A DNA stretch of 64,000 nucleotides from assembly GCA_001295905.1 (NCBI GenBank), contig LJHT01000009.1, positions 1 through 64,000 of the forward strand, written 5' to 3'. Position numbers and translations under genes: made by a program. The DNA comes from a beta proteobacterium AAP51. GTDB lineage: Bacteria; Pseudomonadota; Gammaproteobacteria; Burkholderiales; Burkholderiaceae_C. Under the pieces are notes generated by a model, which saw only the letters and a list, made by a program, of their open reading frames with translations, did not search any database and was not told where the DNA came from. Shown here in pieces: positions 44,301 through 53,117 of this stretch (positions within the stretch are counted from its first letter, which is position 1; each line of letters opens with the position of its first letter).

Positions 44301-44621
44301 CCGCGTCCGGGCATGTCGGCCACCACCACGAACTACAGCCTCTGGTACGACAACGGCAAGCTCAGCGGCCGCGTGGCGGTGTCTGCGCGCGATGAGTTCT
44401 ACCGCGGCCTGGACCGTCGCAACTACCCCTGGTTCCAGATCAAGTCGACCTTCGTCGACGCCAAGGTCTCGTACAAGTTCACCGACAACCTGACGGTGGC
44501 CGTCGAGGGCAAGAACCTGGGCCGCCAGGAGAGCACGCAGTACATGCTGCGCACCGACCTGCCGCGCGACTACACCTGGAACGGCCGTCGCTTCTTCCTG
44601 ACGGGCACGTACAAGTTCTGA
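41310..44621 (+). CDS. TonB-dependent receptor, Caulobacter type
   Basis: The 1,103-residue outer-membrane protein likely imports pectin oligosaccharides. It has a signal peptide ending AAFAQ, a Pro/Ala-rich spacer (about 32-66), then the TonB box region KQVIIVQGTR and the plug (AISRKRRGATVSDHIVAEDV, FPDKTIGDAMARITGVQLGRD, VSIRGMD, VEVDGM). The remaining 850 residues are the beta-barrel, ending in the aromatic residue of GTYKF. Start ATG 41310 has GGAGA nine bases before it; an in-frame GTG at 41205 would not begin with a signal peptide. It is the first gene of the plus-strand operon, with PL11 only 7 nt behind. No SusD partner is present, as usual in proteobacteria. Confidence 0.93.
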   Translation: MRHPACAARILRPHPIALAVSGLLFTGAAFAQTAAPAAPAAAASAPARPAAPAAAARPATQTDDKQVIIVQGTRASIEDAISRKRRGATVSDHIVAEDVNQFPDKTIGDAMARITGVQLGRDGDSGEGSGVSIRGMDATWTRVEVDGMTQLGASINNSSNAGDLREISAELVKSIEVVKGTLPNIREGGIGGSVRVEKRKPFDFKERFVQLSAAAQHVTNIGTTTPRLAFIATDKFLNNRLGVMFNITYDDVDVRGDAATSGGGGAGAGANFNLQRDWNFTDPNQAKTFVSANAQSAAVTAKAGCAALVSSNTAAITTANLIADCNRQFNDYAPTVPRFNIRERDVKRVSADLTLQFRINDKLSTWLTHQPNQQKFKFRNFDYGFTLVADDLGSALGAMYNRFAPAAGGRAPVYNTDGSQRTVGTCGPVPTATTNIPVTLNAANLVTGLTLGDCNFVRNLGGNNVLSSSTREQDINIKSEYNQLGWAYRGDLWRIDGFIGASRQGYVESNFVSGLGINAPGLQLQPTAQNISTIVLPANFDWYNPNNYSSATLNYAANLQLRKEKTGQLDFTRALDVGPLNRLLFGGSLTNQSSVRYSSNTSSQYGTNVTTQGSEVNTTLIFDSLNPFNVVPASTQLWRPTGGAAGATPNLFVSRVNMERNITRPQMQQYLQAVLQMTPGTFMADSALAGSVPASWMAPSRDAALASGLFDGPNTTALMNTGRLTQSLGSDGRTYPQQPTFDVKQRVEAAYVRLDWDLPEFKGLVLDGNFGVRYTRTTVDSAGFLQVPGAPVPGSTAVPPPLRSLVVVKHQYNDVLPSFNLAANALGGKFTTRLGWGKVLTRPNLDSLRPNIVCTADDPTNPASDGIDNCTGGSPVLKPFRGTKTDLSFEFYPVRGSQINLAFYQVDIKVDSPGSARRFLGEIDLGDGILRSVTVPTNNEPGPTTSGVEFGVRTAFNYLPGFWRHFGADFNITRNRAKYAPGAEQFINIAGSYNVLAPRPGMSATTTNYSLWYDNGKLSGRVAVSARDEFYRGLDRRNYPWFQIKSTFVDAKVSYKFTDNLTVAVEGKNLGRQESTQYMLRTDLPRDYTWNGRRFFLTGTYKF

Positions 44622-44628
44622 GCTGCTG

Positions 44629-46527
44629 ATGGCCCTGCGCGCTGCTCCGCACTTCCAGCGGCATCGGCATCCGCTGCTGGCGGCCGTGCTGGCCCTTGGG
44701 GCCTGCACGCTGCCGCAGCAAGAGCGGCAGGGTGCGTCGAGCACCGAGCTGCCCACCGCAGCCCTGGCGCCCGTGTTGGAGAAGCTGGGTCGCGGCGCCG
44801 TGGCCGTGCCTTCTGCCGCAGGCGCGCTGGTGAGCTGGCGCCTGCTGGCCACCGACCCCGCCGGCCTGCAGTTCAAGCTGTACCGCGACGGCCAGGCGCT
44901 GACGCCGCAGCCCCAGGCGCTGACGCAGTTCCTTGATGCGGCCGGCCAGCCCGGCAGCCGCTACGAACTGCGCACCGTGCAGGGGGGTGCCGAAACTCTG
45001 GCCGCCCGCACCGAGGCTTGGGCGGCGCCTTTCCGCACCGTGCCGCTGCGCAAGCCGGCTGGCGGTGTCACGCCCGACGGCGTGGCCTACACCTACGCCG
45101 TGAACGACGGCTCGGCCGCCGATCTGGACGGCGACGGCGATTACGAACTCGTCATCAAGTGGCAGCCCACGAACGCGAAAGACAACTCGCAGCGCGGCCA
45201 CACCGGCAACACCTACATCGACGCCTACAAGCTCGACGGCCGCTTCCTGTGGCGCGTGGACCTCGGCCGCAACATCCGCGCCGGGGCCCACTACACCAGC
45301 TTCCTGGTGTTTGATTTCGATGGCGACGGCCGCGCCGAGCTGATGGCCAAGACGGCTGACGGCACCGTCGATGGCCAGGGCCAGACCCTGGGCGACGCCA
45401 GCGCCGACCACCGCAATGCGGGCGGCTATGTGCTGGCCGGCCCGGAGTGGCTGACGGTCTTCAGTGGCCAGACCGGCGCGGCCCTGGCCAGCACCGACTA
45501 CCTGCCTGGCCGCGGCGACGTTGGCGCCTGGGGCGACACCTACGGCAACCGCGTCGACCGCTTCCTGGCCGGCGTGGCCTACCTCGACGGCCGCCTGCCC
45601 AGCGCCGTGTTCGCGCGGGGCTACTACACCCGGGCCGCCCTGGTGGCCTGGGACTGGCGTGACGGCCGCCTGAGCCGGCGCTGGGTGTTCGACACCGACG
45701 TGGCCGATGCCGAGGTGCGCGGCCAGGGCGCGCACTGGTTCTCGGTGGCCGATGTCGATGGCGATGGCCGGCAAGACATCGTCTACGGCGCCGCCACCAT
45801 CGGCAGCGAAGGCCGCATGCGCTACAGCACCGGCCTGTGCCACGGCGATGCGCTGCACGTGGGCCGGCACGACCCCAGCCAGCCCGGGCAGCAGGTCTTC
45901 ATGGTGCACGAGAGCCCGCGCTGTTATGGCGAGCACGGCGTGCAGGTGCACGACGCCGCCACCGGCCGCCTGCTCTGGAGCCACGACGGCGGCCGGCAGG
46001 ACGTGGGCCGCGGCGTGTGCATGGACATCGACGCCGCGCACTGGGGCAACGAATGCTGGGCCTCGGTGGGCGGCCTGTACAACGCGCAGGGCCAGCTCAT
46101 CAGCCGTGAACGCCCGCGCAAGGTGAACTTCGGCCTGTGGTGGGATGGCGACCTGCTGCGGGAATCGCTGGACGGCGTGGCCATCGAGAAGTGGAACTCC
46201 GCCACCGCGCAGCTGGAGCCGCTGCTCTCGGGCGCGCCGCACCAGGCGCAATCGAACAACGGCACCAAGGCCACGCCGGTGCTGTCGGCCGACCTCTTCG
46301 GCGACTGGCGCGAAGAAGTCGTCTGGCGCCGCGCCGACAACGAAGCCTTGCTCGTCTTCAGCACCGCCCTGCCCACCGCGCACCGCCAAGTGACGCTGAT
46401 GCACGACCTGCAGTACCGCGTGCAGGTGGCCGCGCAGAACGCGGGCTACAACCAGCCGCCGCACCCCTCTTTCTTTCTGGGTGCCGCAAGACCGGCACCT
46501 TCGGTTTCCTCTGCTTCAAGACCGTGA
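44629..46527 (+). CDS. Rhamnogalacturonan lyase, PL11 family
   Basis: The 632-residue protein cuts the rhamnosyl-(1,4)-galacturonosyl bond of RG-I by beta-elimination. The signal peptide ends in a lipobox-like LALGAC, so it is probably a surface or periplasmic lipoprotein. The N-terminal beta domain (about 35-140) precedes the eight-bladed propeller with Ca2+-binding Asp motifs: DLDGDGDYELVIKWQP, FDFDGDGRAELMAKTADG and DVDGDGRQDIVYG. Other PL11 blocks are RGHTGNTYIDAY and YGEHGVQVHD. Size and motifs fit YesW/YesX-type enzymes. The stop overlaps the start of the next gene by one base (TGATG), so translation is coupled. Confidence 0.95.
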   Translation: MALRAAPHFQRHRHPLLAAVLALGACTLPQQERQGASSTELPTAALAPVLEKLGRGAVAVPSAAGALVSWRLLATDPAGLQFKLYRDGQALTPQPQALTQFLDAAGQPGSRYELRTVQGGAETLAARTEAWAAPFRTVPLRKPAGGVTPDGVAYTYAVNDGSAADLDGDGDYELVIKWQPTNAKDNSQRGHTGNTYIDAYKLDGRFLWRVDLGRNIRAGAHYTSFLVFDFDGDGRAELMAKTADGTVDGQGQTLGDASADHRNAGGYVLAGPEWLTVFSGQTGAALASTDYLPGRGDVGAWGDTYGNRVDRFLAGVAYLDGRLPSAVFARGYYTRAALVAWDWRDGRLSRRWVFDTDVADAEVRGQGAHWFSVADVDGDGRQDIVYGAATIGSEGRMRYSTGLCHGDALHVGRHDPSQPGQQVFMVHESPRCYGEHGVQVHDAATGRLLWSHDGGRQDVGRGVCMDIDAAHWGNECWASVGGLYNAQGQLISRERPRKVNFGLWWDGDLLRESLDGVAIEKWNSATAQLEPLLSGAPHQAQSNNGTKATPVLSADLFGDWREEVVWRRADNEALLVFSTALPTAHRQVTLMHDLQYRVQVAAQNAGYNQPPHPSFFLGAARPAPSVSSASRP

Positions 46528-49500
46528 TGTACAAACCCTCCAGCCGCCTCTGGCGCCGCGTGTTCAGCGCCTCCGTCATCTCCCAGATCGGCCTCTTCGG
46601 CATCGCGCTGGGCCTGGTGCTCACGCTGGCCGCGGTGACGGTGCTGGCGCAAGACCTGCCCGGCCAGACCAGCGCCCACGGCGCACTGGTGGCGGCCCCG
46701 GCGCCCGTGCAGGCGGTGCCGCGCGTGGCCGGCCCGGCGCCGGGCAAGACCTTTCTCATCTCGGCCTTCAACGCCACCTCGCAAGGCCAGCTGAGCCTCT
46801 TCACCTCGAAGGACGGCAGCACCTACACCTCGCTGCATTCCGAGGTCTGGCAGCCGCCCAAGGGCTTGCTGCGCGACCCCAGCATCATCCGCACGGCCGA
46901 TGGCTGCTGGGCCATCGTCTACACCACCGACTGGAACAGCAGCACCTTCGGCGTGGCGCGCGCGTGCAGGCTGAACCAGTGGCAGCACGTGGCCGACGTG
47001 CCCGTGGCCTTGCCGGGCAGCGAGAAGGTGACCAACGTCTGGGCACCCGAGTGGTTCCGCGATGAAGACGGCAGCCTGAGCGTGGTGGTCTCGCTGTCCA
47101 CGAAAGGCACGGGCGGCCCCTTCGCGGCCTGGCGCCTGCAGCCCACCCGGCCCGACTTCACGGCCTTCGGCGCGCCGCAGCTGCTGCGCGGCCTGGAAAC
47201 GCGCAACCCCATCGACACCTTCATCGTGCGCGAGGGTGGGCGCTATGTCGCCTTCACGAAGAACGAAAGCACGAAGTTCATCGAGCGCGCCACGGCCACC
47301 AGCCTGGATGGCCCGTGGACCTACGACCGCACCGGCGACTGGGCCGGCTTCGGCGGCCCGCTGGAAGGCCAGGCGCTGGTGCGCATCGTCGACAGCAAGG
47401 GCCAGCCCGGCTGGCGCCTGCATGCCGACAGCTACGTCGACAAGCGCTACTACTTCAGCGACAGCTTCGACGGCCTGAACACCTGGACACCGCGGCGCGA
47501 GATCATCGGCGCCTCGGGCTCGGCGCGGCACTTCACGGTGCTTGCCGAAGACAGCGCGCACCTGGCCCAGGTCACCGCGCCCACCGGCACGCCGCGCAAG
47601 ATCACCTGGGACCAGTACTCGCTGATGATCGACGGCGAGCGCAAGATGATCTGGGCCGCCGAGTTCCAGGTCTTCCGCCTGCCCAGCCCCAGCCTGTGGC
47701 GCGACGTGCTGCAGAAGTACAAGGCCATCGGTCTGAACGGCATCTCGCTGTACTTCAACTGGGGCTACCACTCGCCCCACCCCGGCCATTACGACTTCAC
47801 CGGCGTGCGCAACCTCGAGCGCGCACTGCAGATCGCCAAGGAAGAAGGCCTGTACGTGATGGTGCGCAACGGCCCTTACGTGAACGCCGAACTCAGCATG
47901 GGCGGCTACCCGGGCTGGGTGACGCGCCAGCGCGCCGAGGCGCGCACCGACGCGGCCGAGTACCAGAACGCCACCGCCGAATGGCTGACGCAGGTGAACG
48001 CCATCATCTCGCGCTTCCAGATCACCAACGGCGGCGGCACCGTCATTGCGTACCAGCTGGAAAACGAGCAGTTCTCGGTGCAGCCCAAGAACGCCCGCCA
48101 CATGCAGTTCCTGGCGGACAAGGCGCGCGCCGACGGCATCACCGTGCCCCTCTTCCACAACGCCGCTTCGCGACTGCCCGACTGGACACCGCGCAACAGC
48201 ACCGCGCCCTTTGCCAACCCCGGCCCCACCGACCTGTATGCCTTCGACGGCTACCCCGGTGGCGTGTGCGACGTGCACGGCCAGCCCGGCATTCCCTCGG
48301 TGGCGCCCGACTGGGGCATCTACGGCAAGAACATCCCGCGCGTGGGCTCGCTGGCTTCGCCGCACACGCCGGGCTTCGGCGCGGAAATCGGTGCCGGCTG
48401 GTTCGACTACTGGGGCAGCAACGGCACCTACCCCTGCACGGCCTTGCGCCAGGGCACGGGCTACCAGCGCGTGTTCTACGGCAGCAACCTCATCAACCGC
48501 ATCGTCATCCACAGCATCTACATGGGGTTCGGCGGCACCACCTGGGGCTGGCAGGCCGCGCCGGTGGTCTTCACCAGCTACGACTACGGCGCGCCCATCG
48601 ATGAAGCGCGCGGCCTGCGGCCCAAGGCCTACGGCCTGAAGGCCCTCGGCCGCTTCATCCAGGCCGCCGAGCCGGTGCTGGCGCAGATGGACATCGGCCC
48701 GGCCGTGACGCCGAGCAACCCGCGCATCAGGCTCTATCACAACGTCAACCCGACGCTGAAGAGCCACGTGTTCTTCGCCGTGCACAACCCGAGCTCGAAC
48801 ACCGGGCGTGAGAGCTTCAGTTTCGAGATCGACATCGCCGACGGCCGCTACCGCGTGCCCCAGGCCGGCACGCTGCAGATCAACGGGCAGGACGCCAAGT
48901 TCATGCTGGCCGGCGTGGAGCTGCAGCGCCAGCGCCTGGTCTACAGCACCTCGGAACTCTGGGCCCACACCCGCCACGGCACGCACGACCTGCTGCTGCT
49001 GCACGGCCGCAGCGCCGAAGACGGCGAAACCGTGCTGCGCTACAGCAGCCGCCCGCGCGTGCGCGTGCTGGCCGGCCAGGTGCAGCAGACCTGGGACGCC
49101 GCGCGCGGCGACCTGCGCCTGAACTACAGCCACCAGGGCCTGATCGAGCTGGAGATCGACGGCGGCGGCCGCGCACCGCTGCGCCTGCTGCTGGCCGACG
49201 AGCCCACCATCGCGCAGTTCTGGCAGCTGCAGGCCGGCGCCGACACCGTGCTGGTGCAAAGCACGGCCTTGCCGCGCCACGCGCGCCTGGAGGGCGCGCC
49301 TTCACCAACTTCAAGCCGCGATGGCACCACCCTGGCCCTGCAAGGCGACACCGAAGCCGACAGCGCCTTGCGCGTGTGGGCCGGTCCCGAGGTGAAGGCC
49401 CTGCGCTGGAACGGCCGCGCGCTGCCCACCGTGGCCGCCGCCAACGCCAGCCTGGCCGCCCGCACGCCGCTGCCCGGCCCGCTGCAGGCCGGCCGCGACT

Positions 49501-50570
49501 TCACGCTGCCCGACCTGGGCAGCCTGCCCTGGCTGCGCCGCACCGACAGCGCCGAAGCCGCCCCCGGTTTCGACGACAGCCGCTGGCGCGTGGCCGACGC
49601 GCCCAGCTCGGCCGCCCAGGTGTGGAGCGCCAGCGAGCGCGGCGCCCCCGTGCTGGCCATGAGCGACTACGCCTTCCACCGCGGCGACATCTGGTACCGC
49701 GGCCGCTTCAAGACCACCGCCGAGACCACGCCGGCGGGCACGCCGCTGGACCTGCAGCTCTATTACGGCGGCGGCGGTGCCGGCCTCATCCAGGTGTGGC
49801 TGAACGGCCAGTTCCTGGGCCAGCATGAACTCGACACCGGCCGCCCCTTCCCCGAAACCACCGACACCTTCCGCCTGCAGCTGCCCGCGCTGCCGCCGGG
49901 TGAACACGTGCTGGCGGTGAAGGTGCGCAACAACGGCCACAACTGGAACCTGTTCTCTGACGAAGCGCACAAGGAAGCGCGCGGCCTGATCGCGGCCTCG
50001 CTGGCCCCGCGTGCCGGCCGCCGCCACAGCCTGCCCATCAGCTGGCGCCTGCGCGGCGCACCCGAGGCCATTGCCGACCTCGCACGCGGGCCCTACAACA
50101 ACGGCGGCCTGGCGGGCGAAGCGCGCGGCTGGCACCTGCCCAGCGCGCCCGACCGCGACCTGCGCACCGGCTGGGACAGCGTCAGCCCCCAGGCTGCGCC
50201 GCCCGCGCCCGGCCCCTACTGGCTGCGCACCAACTTCACGCTGAACCTGCCTGAAGACCACGACGTGCAGCTGGGCCTGGCTTTCGGCGACACCAGCGTG
50301 CCGCGTTCGCCCACGGCGCAGTACCGCGTGCTGATCTTCGTGAACGGCTGGAACATGGGCCAGTTCATCGCCCACGTGGGGCCGCAGCGTGTGTTCGTGC
50401 TGCCGCCGGGCATCGTCAACCCGCGGGGTGAAAACACGCTGGCCCTGGTGGTCAGCAGCGACGGGCAGGCCGCCAACGCCCTGGAAAGCGTGAAGCTGGT
50501 GCCGCTGCGCAGCGCCCGCGGCGGCGTGCCGCTGACGGTGCTGCCGCCTTCGCGCTACCTGCAGCGGTGA
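46527..50570 (+). CDS. GH43-like/GH35 fusion glycosidase
   Basis: The 1,347-residue protein begins with a hydrophobic export/anchor segment (about residues 15-41). Residues of about 65-345 look like a GH43-type five-bladed propeller: LLRDPSII with Asp117, NPIDTF with Asp230 and PLEGQA with Glu280 are candidates for the catalytic triad (arabinanase/galactanase-type activity). Residues of about 365-700 are a GH35 beta-galactosidase barrel: NGISLYFNWGYHSP, YVMVRNGPYVNAE, acid/base Glu514 in YQLENEQF and nucleophile Glu620 in FGAEIGAGWFDYWG. Beta-sandwich modules with a GH2/GH35-type jelly roll (IWYRGRF, IQVWLNGQFLGQHE) fill the C-terminus. It probably strips galactan/arabinogalactan side chains of RG-I. 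The GH43 assignment is by motif; the GH35 one is firm. Confidence 0.85.
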   Translation: MYKPSSRLWRRVFSASVISQIGLFGIALGLVLTLAAVTVLAQDLPGQTSAHGALVAAPAPVQAVPRVAGPAPGKTFLISAFNATSQGQLSLFTSKDGSTYTSLHSEVWQPPKGLLRDPSIIRTADGCWAIVYTTDWNSSTFGVARACRLNQWQHVADVPVALPGSEKVTNVWAPEWFRDEDGSLSVVVSLSTKGTGGPFAAWRLQPTRPDFTAFGAPQLLRGLETRNPIDTFIVREGGRYVAFTKNESTKFIERATATSLDGPWTYDRTGDWAGFGGPLEGQALVRIVDSKGQPGWRLHADSYVDKRYYFSDSFDGLNTWTPRREIIGASGSARHFTVLAEDSAHLAQVTAPTGTPRKITWDQYSLMIDGERKMIWAAEFQVFRLPSPSLWRDVLQKYKAIGLNGISLYFNWGYHSPHPGHYDFTGVRNLERALQIAKEEGLYVMVRNGPYVNAELSMGGYPGWVTRQRAEARTDAAEYQNATAEWLTQVNAIISRFQITNGGGTVIAYQLENEQFSVQPKNARHMQFLADKARADGITVPLFHNAASRLPDWTPRNSTAPFANPGPTDLYAFDGYPGGVCDVHGQPGIPSVAPDWGIYGKNIPRVGSLASPHTPGFGAEIGAGWFDYWGSNGTYPCTALRQGTGYQRVFYGSNLINRIVIHSIYMGFGGTTWGWQAAPVVFTSYDYGAPIDEARGLRPKAYGLKALGRFIQAAEPVLAQMDIGPAVTPSNPRIRLYHNVNPTLKSHVFFAVHNPSSNTGRESFSFEIDIADGRYRVPQAGTLQINGQDAKFMLAGVELQRQRLVYSTSELWAHTRHGTHDLLLLHGRSAEDGETVLRYSSRPRVRVLAGQVQQTWDAARGDLRLNYSHQGLIELEIDGGGRAPLRLLLADEPTIAQFWQLQAGADTVLVQSTALPRHARLEGAPSPTSSRDGTTLALQGDTEADSALRVWAGPEVKALRWNGRALPTVAAANASLAARTPLPGPLQAGRDFTLPDLGSLPWLRRTDSAEAAPGFDDSRWRVADAPSSAAQVWSASERGAPVLAMSDYAFHRGDIWYRGRFKTTAETTPAGTPLDLQLYYGGGGAGLIQVWLNGQFLGQHELDTGRPFPETTDTFRLQLPALPPGEHVLAVKVRNNGHNWNLFSDEAHKEARGLIAASLAPRAGRRHSLPISWRLRGAPEAIADLARGPYNNGGLAGEARGWHLPSAPDRDLRTGWDSVSPQAAPPAPGPYWLRTNFTLNLPEDHDVQLGLAFGDTSVPRSPTAQYRVLIFVNGWNMGQFIAHVGPQRVFVLPPGIVNPRGENTLALVVSSDGQAANALESVKLVPLRSARGGVPLTVLPPSRYLQR

Positions 50571-50575
50571 GCGGC

Positions 50576-53092
50576 ATGCGCGCGGCACAACGGCCTTCCT
50601 TCCTGCCAGCCCTGGCCGCCTTCGGCCTGTGGGCAGCGCTGGTCAGCGCCGGGGCTGTGGCGGCGCCTGCAGCGGCTGTGCCCGCTGCTGCAGCTGCCCC
50701 ATCGTTCACCGGGCGCAGCGTGCAGCTGCTGGCCGAGGGTTGGCGCTTCCACAAGGGCGACCCCAGCACCGCCATGCAGCCGGCCCATGACGACAGCGCC
50801 TGGCGCGCCGTGCGTGTGCCGCACGACTGGAGCATGGACGAGCCCTTCCGCGCCGAATACGGCAGCGGCAACGGCTACGCGGCCGGCGGCGTGGGCTGGT
50901 ACCGCCACCGCTTCAGCCTGCCCGCGGCGCAGCAGGGCCGGCGCGTGCGTGTCGATTTCGACGGCGTCTACAGCCACGCGCAGGTGTGGATCAACGGCCA
51001 CCTGCTGGGCGGCCGGGCCAACGGCTACATCAGCTACGGCTTCGAGCTCACGCCTTACCTGTTCACCGACCGGCCCAACGTGCTGGCCGTGCGTGTGGAC
51101 CGCACCCGCCAGACCGATTCACGCTGGTTCACCGGCTCGGGCATCTACCGCGATGTGCGGCTGACCTATTCCGATCCCGTCCACATCGCCCCCTGGGGCG
51201 TGTTCGTGCAGACACCGCGCATCACGGCGGCGCAGGCCCAGGTGCAGGTCCAGGCCACCGTCCACAACAGCAGCGCCGCGCCGCAGGCCTACACGCTGCG
51301 CACCGAGCTGCTCGCTCCCGATGGCCGTGCCGTGCTGGCCCAGGCCGAACGCCAGGGGCGCCTGGCTGCAGGCGAGCACCTCTCGGTGCAGCAGACGCTG
51401 CAGCTCGCGAACCCGCAGCGCTGGGGTCCGGCAACGCCCGTGCTGTACACGCTGCGCAGCCGCGTGCTGCGGGCGGGCCGCGAAGCGGATGTCGTGGACA
51501 CGCCCTTCGGCGTGCGCGATTTCCGTTTCACGCCCGACCGCGGCTTCTTCCTCAACGGCCAGCCGCTGAAACTGCGCGGCGTGGCCCTGCACCACGACGC
51601 GGGCAGCCTGGGCGCTGCCGTGCCGGTTTCGCTGCTGGCGCAGCGCCTGCAGGCCTTGCAGGCCCTGGGCGTGAACGCCATCCGCACCAGCCACAACCCG
51701 ATGGCGCCCGAGTTCCTGCAACTCACCGACCGCCTGGGCCTCTTGGTGCAGGTGGAGGCTTTCGACGAGTTCACACCGGCCAAGAACAAGTGGGTGGAAG
51801 GCTGGAACGTGGGCCTGCCCAGCCGCCACGGCTACGCCGAAGACTTCCTGCGCGACAGCGTGCGCGACATCGAAGACCTGGTGCGCCGCGACCGCAACCA
51901 CGCCAGCGTGGTGATGTGGAGCATCGGCAACGAGGTCGACTACCCCAACGACCCTTTCTCGCACCCCGTGCTGGGAGCGCGCTACCGCCCGCAGAACCCG
52001 CCGGCCAGCGAGCTGACGCGTCTGGCGCGCCCGCTGGTGCAGGCCGTCAAGCGCCTGGACCCCACGCGGCCCGTGACGGCGGCGCTGGCCTCGCTGGAGA
52101 TGAGCGAAGCCGTGGGCCTGCCCGAACTGCTGGACGTGGTGGGCTACAACTACCAGGAACAGCGCTACGCGGCCGACCGTGCCCGCCACCCGCAGCGCGT
52201 GATCTACGGCAGCGAGAACCGGCACGACTACCGCGCCTGGGCCGTGGTGCGCGACCTGCCCTACATCAGCGCCCAATTCCTGTGGACCGGCCATGACTAC
52301 CTCGGCGAAGCCGGCCGTTTCCCGCTGCGCGCGGCCGACTTCGGCCTCTTCGACCTGGCCGGCTACCTGAAGCCGCGCGGCGCCTTCCGCGAGAGCCTGT
52401 GGAGCGCGCAGCCCGTGGTGCAGCTGGCAGCAGCGCCGGCCGACGCCGCCACCCATGCCTCTACCTCGGGGCAGGGCACGCCGCTGCTCGACCAGCAGCG
52501 CCGCGCCCGCGTGCAGCAGCACTGGAACTGGCCTGCCGGCAGCACCATCAACGTGGCGGCCTATGCCAACACCGAGGCCGTGCAGCTGTGGCTGAACGGC
52601 CGCCTGCTGGCCACACAAACGGCCGCCCAGGCCGTGGAAGGCGTGCTGAGCTTCACCGTGCCCTTCGAGGCCGGCGAGCTGCGCGCCGTGGGCTTGAAGG
52701 CCGGGCAGCCGGTGGCCAGCACCGTGCTGCGCACGGCCGGCCCGGCGGCACGCATCGAACTGCGCCCGCGCACGGTGGCCCCTGTGCCCGGCCTGCCGCT
52801 GCAGGACGGCGTGGTGCAGGTGGAATACACCGTCACCGACGCCCAGGGCGTGCGCGTGCCCGATGCCGAACAGCGCCTGCATTTCGAACTGCAGGGCGCG
52901 GTGGAAATACTGGGCATCGGCAACGGCCATCTCGGCGACATTGACGACCCGCGCGACGCCCACCACGCCGCCCACCAGGGCCGCGGCCTCGCGGTGTTGC
53001 GCCGCACCGGCGCCGTCGGCAGCCCGGCGGTCGAACCGGCCCGCCTGCGCGTCAGCGCGCCGGGCCTGGTGGCGGCCGAACTGCCGCTTTGA
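50576..53092 (+). CDS. Glycoside hydrolase family 2, probable beta-galactosidase
   Basis: The 838-residue protein has an Ala-rich signal peptide (about 1-41). It shows the GH2 order: jelly-roll sugar-binding domain (VGWYRHRF, VWINGHLLGG), Ig-like domain, TIM barrel (GVALHHDAG, GVNAIRTSHNPMAPE, MWSIGNEVD with acid/base Glu453, YGSEN with nucleophile Glu547), then further beta domains (VAAYANTEAVQLWLNG). This is the beta-galactosidase-like branch used on plant side chains. ATG 50576 lies 5 nt behind the previous stop; GTG 50567, overlapping that stop, is also possible. It should remove galactosyl or related residues from RG-I fragments in the periplasm. Confidence 0.93.
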   Translation: MRAAQRPSFLPALAAFGLWAALVSAGAVAAPAAAVPAAAAAPSFTGRSVQLLAEGWRFHKGDPSTAMQPAHDDSAWRAVRVPHDWSMDEPFRAEYGSGNGYAAGGVGWYRHRFSLPAAQQGRRVRVDFDGVYSHAQVWINGHLLGGRANGYISYGFELTPYLFTDRPNVLAVRVDRTRQTDSRWFTGSGIYRDVRLTYSDPVHIAPWGVFVQTPRITAAQAQVQVQATVHNSSAAPQAYTLRTELLAPDGRAVLAQAERQGRLAAGEHLSVQQTLQLANPQRWGPATPVLYTLRSRVLRAGREADVVDTPFGVRDFRFTPDRGFFLNGQPLKLRGVALHHDAGSLGAAVPVSLLAQRLQALQALGVNAIRTSHNPMAPEFLQLTDRLGLLVQVEAFDEFTPAKNKWVEGWNVGLPSRHGYAEDFLRDSVRDIEDLVRRDRNHASVVMWSIGNEVDYPNDPFSHPVLGARYRPQNPPASELTRLARPLVQAVKRLDPTRPVTAALASLEMSEAVGLPELLDVVGYNYQEQRYAADRARHPQRVIYGSENRHDYRAWAVVRDLPYISAQFLWTGHDYLGEAGRFPLRAADFGLFDLAGYLKPRGAFRESLWSAQPVVQLAAAPADAATHASTSGQGTPLLDQQRRARVQQHWNWPAGSTINVAAYANTEAVQLWLNGRLLATQTAAQAVEGVLSFTVPFEAGELRAVGLKAGQPVASTVLRTAGPAARIELRPRTVAPVPGLPLQDGVVQVEYTVTDAQGVRVPDAEQRLHFELQGAVEILGIGNGHLGDIDDPRDAHHAAHQGRGLAVLRRTGAVGSPAVEPARLRVSAPGLVAAELPL

Positions 53093-53117
53093 ACCTTTTT
53101 CTGCAGGTCCTCCAGCC

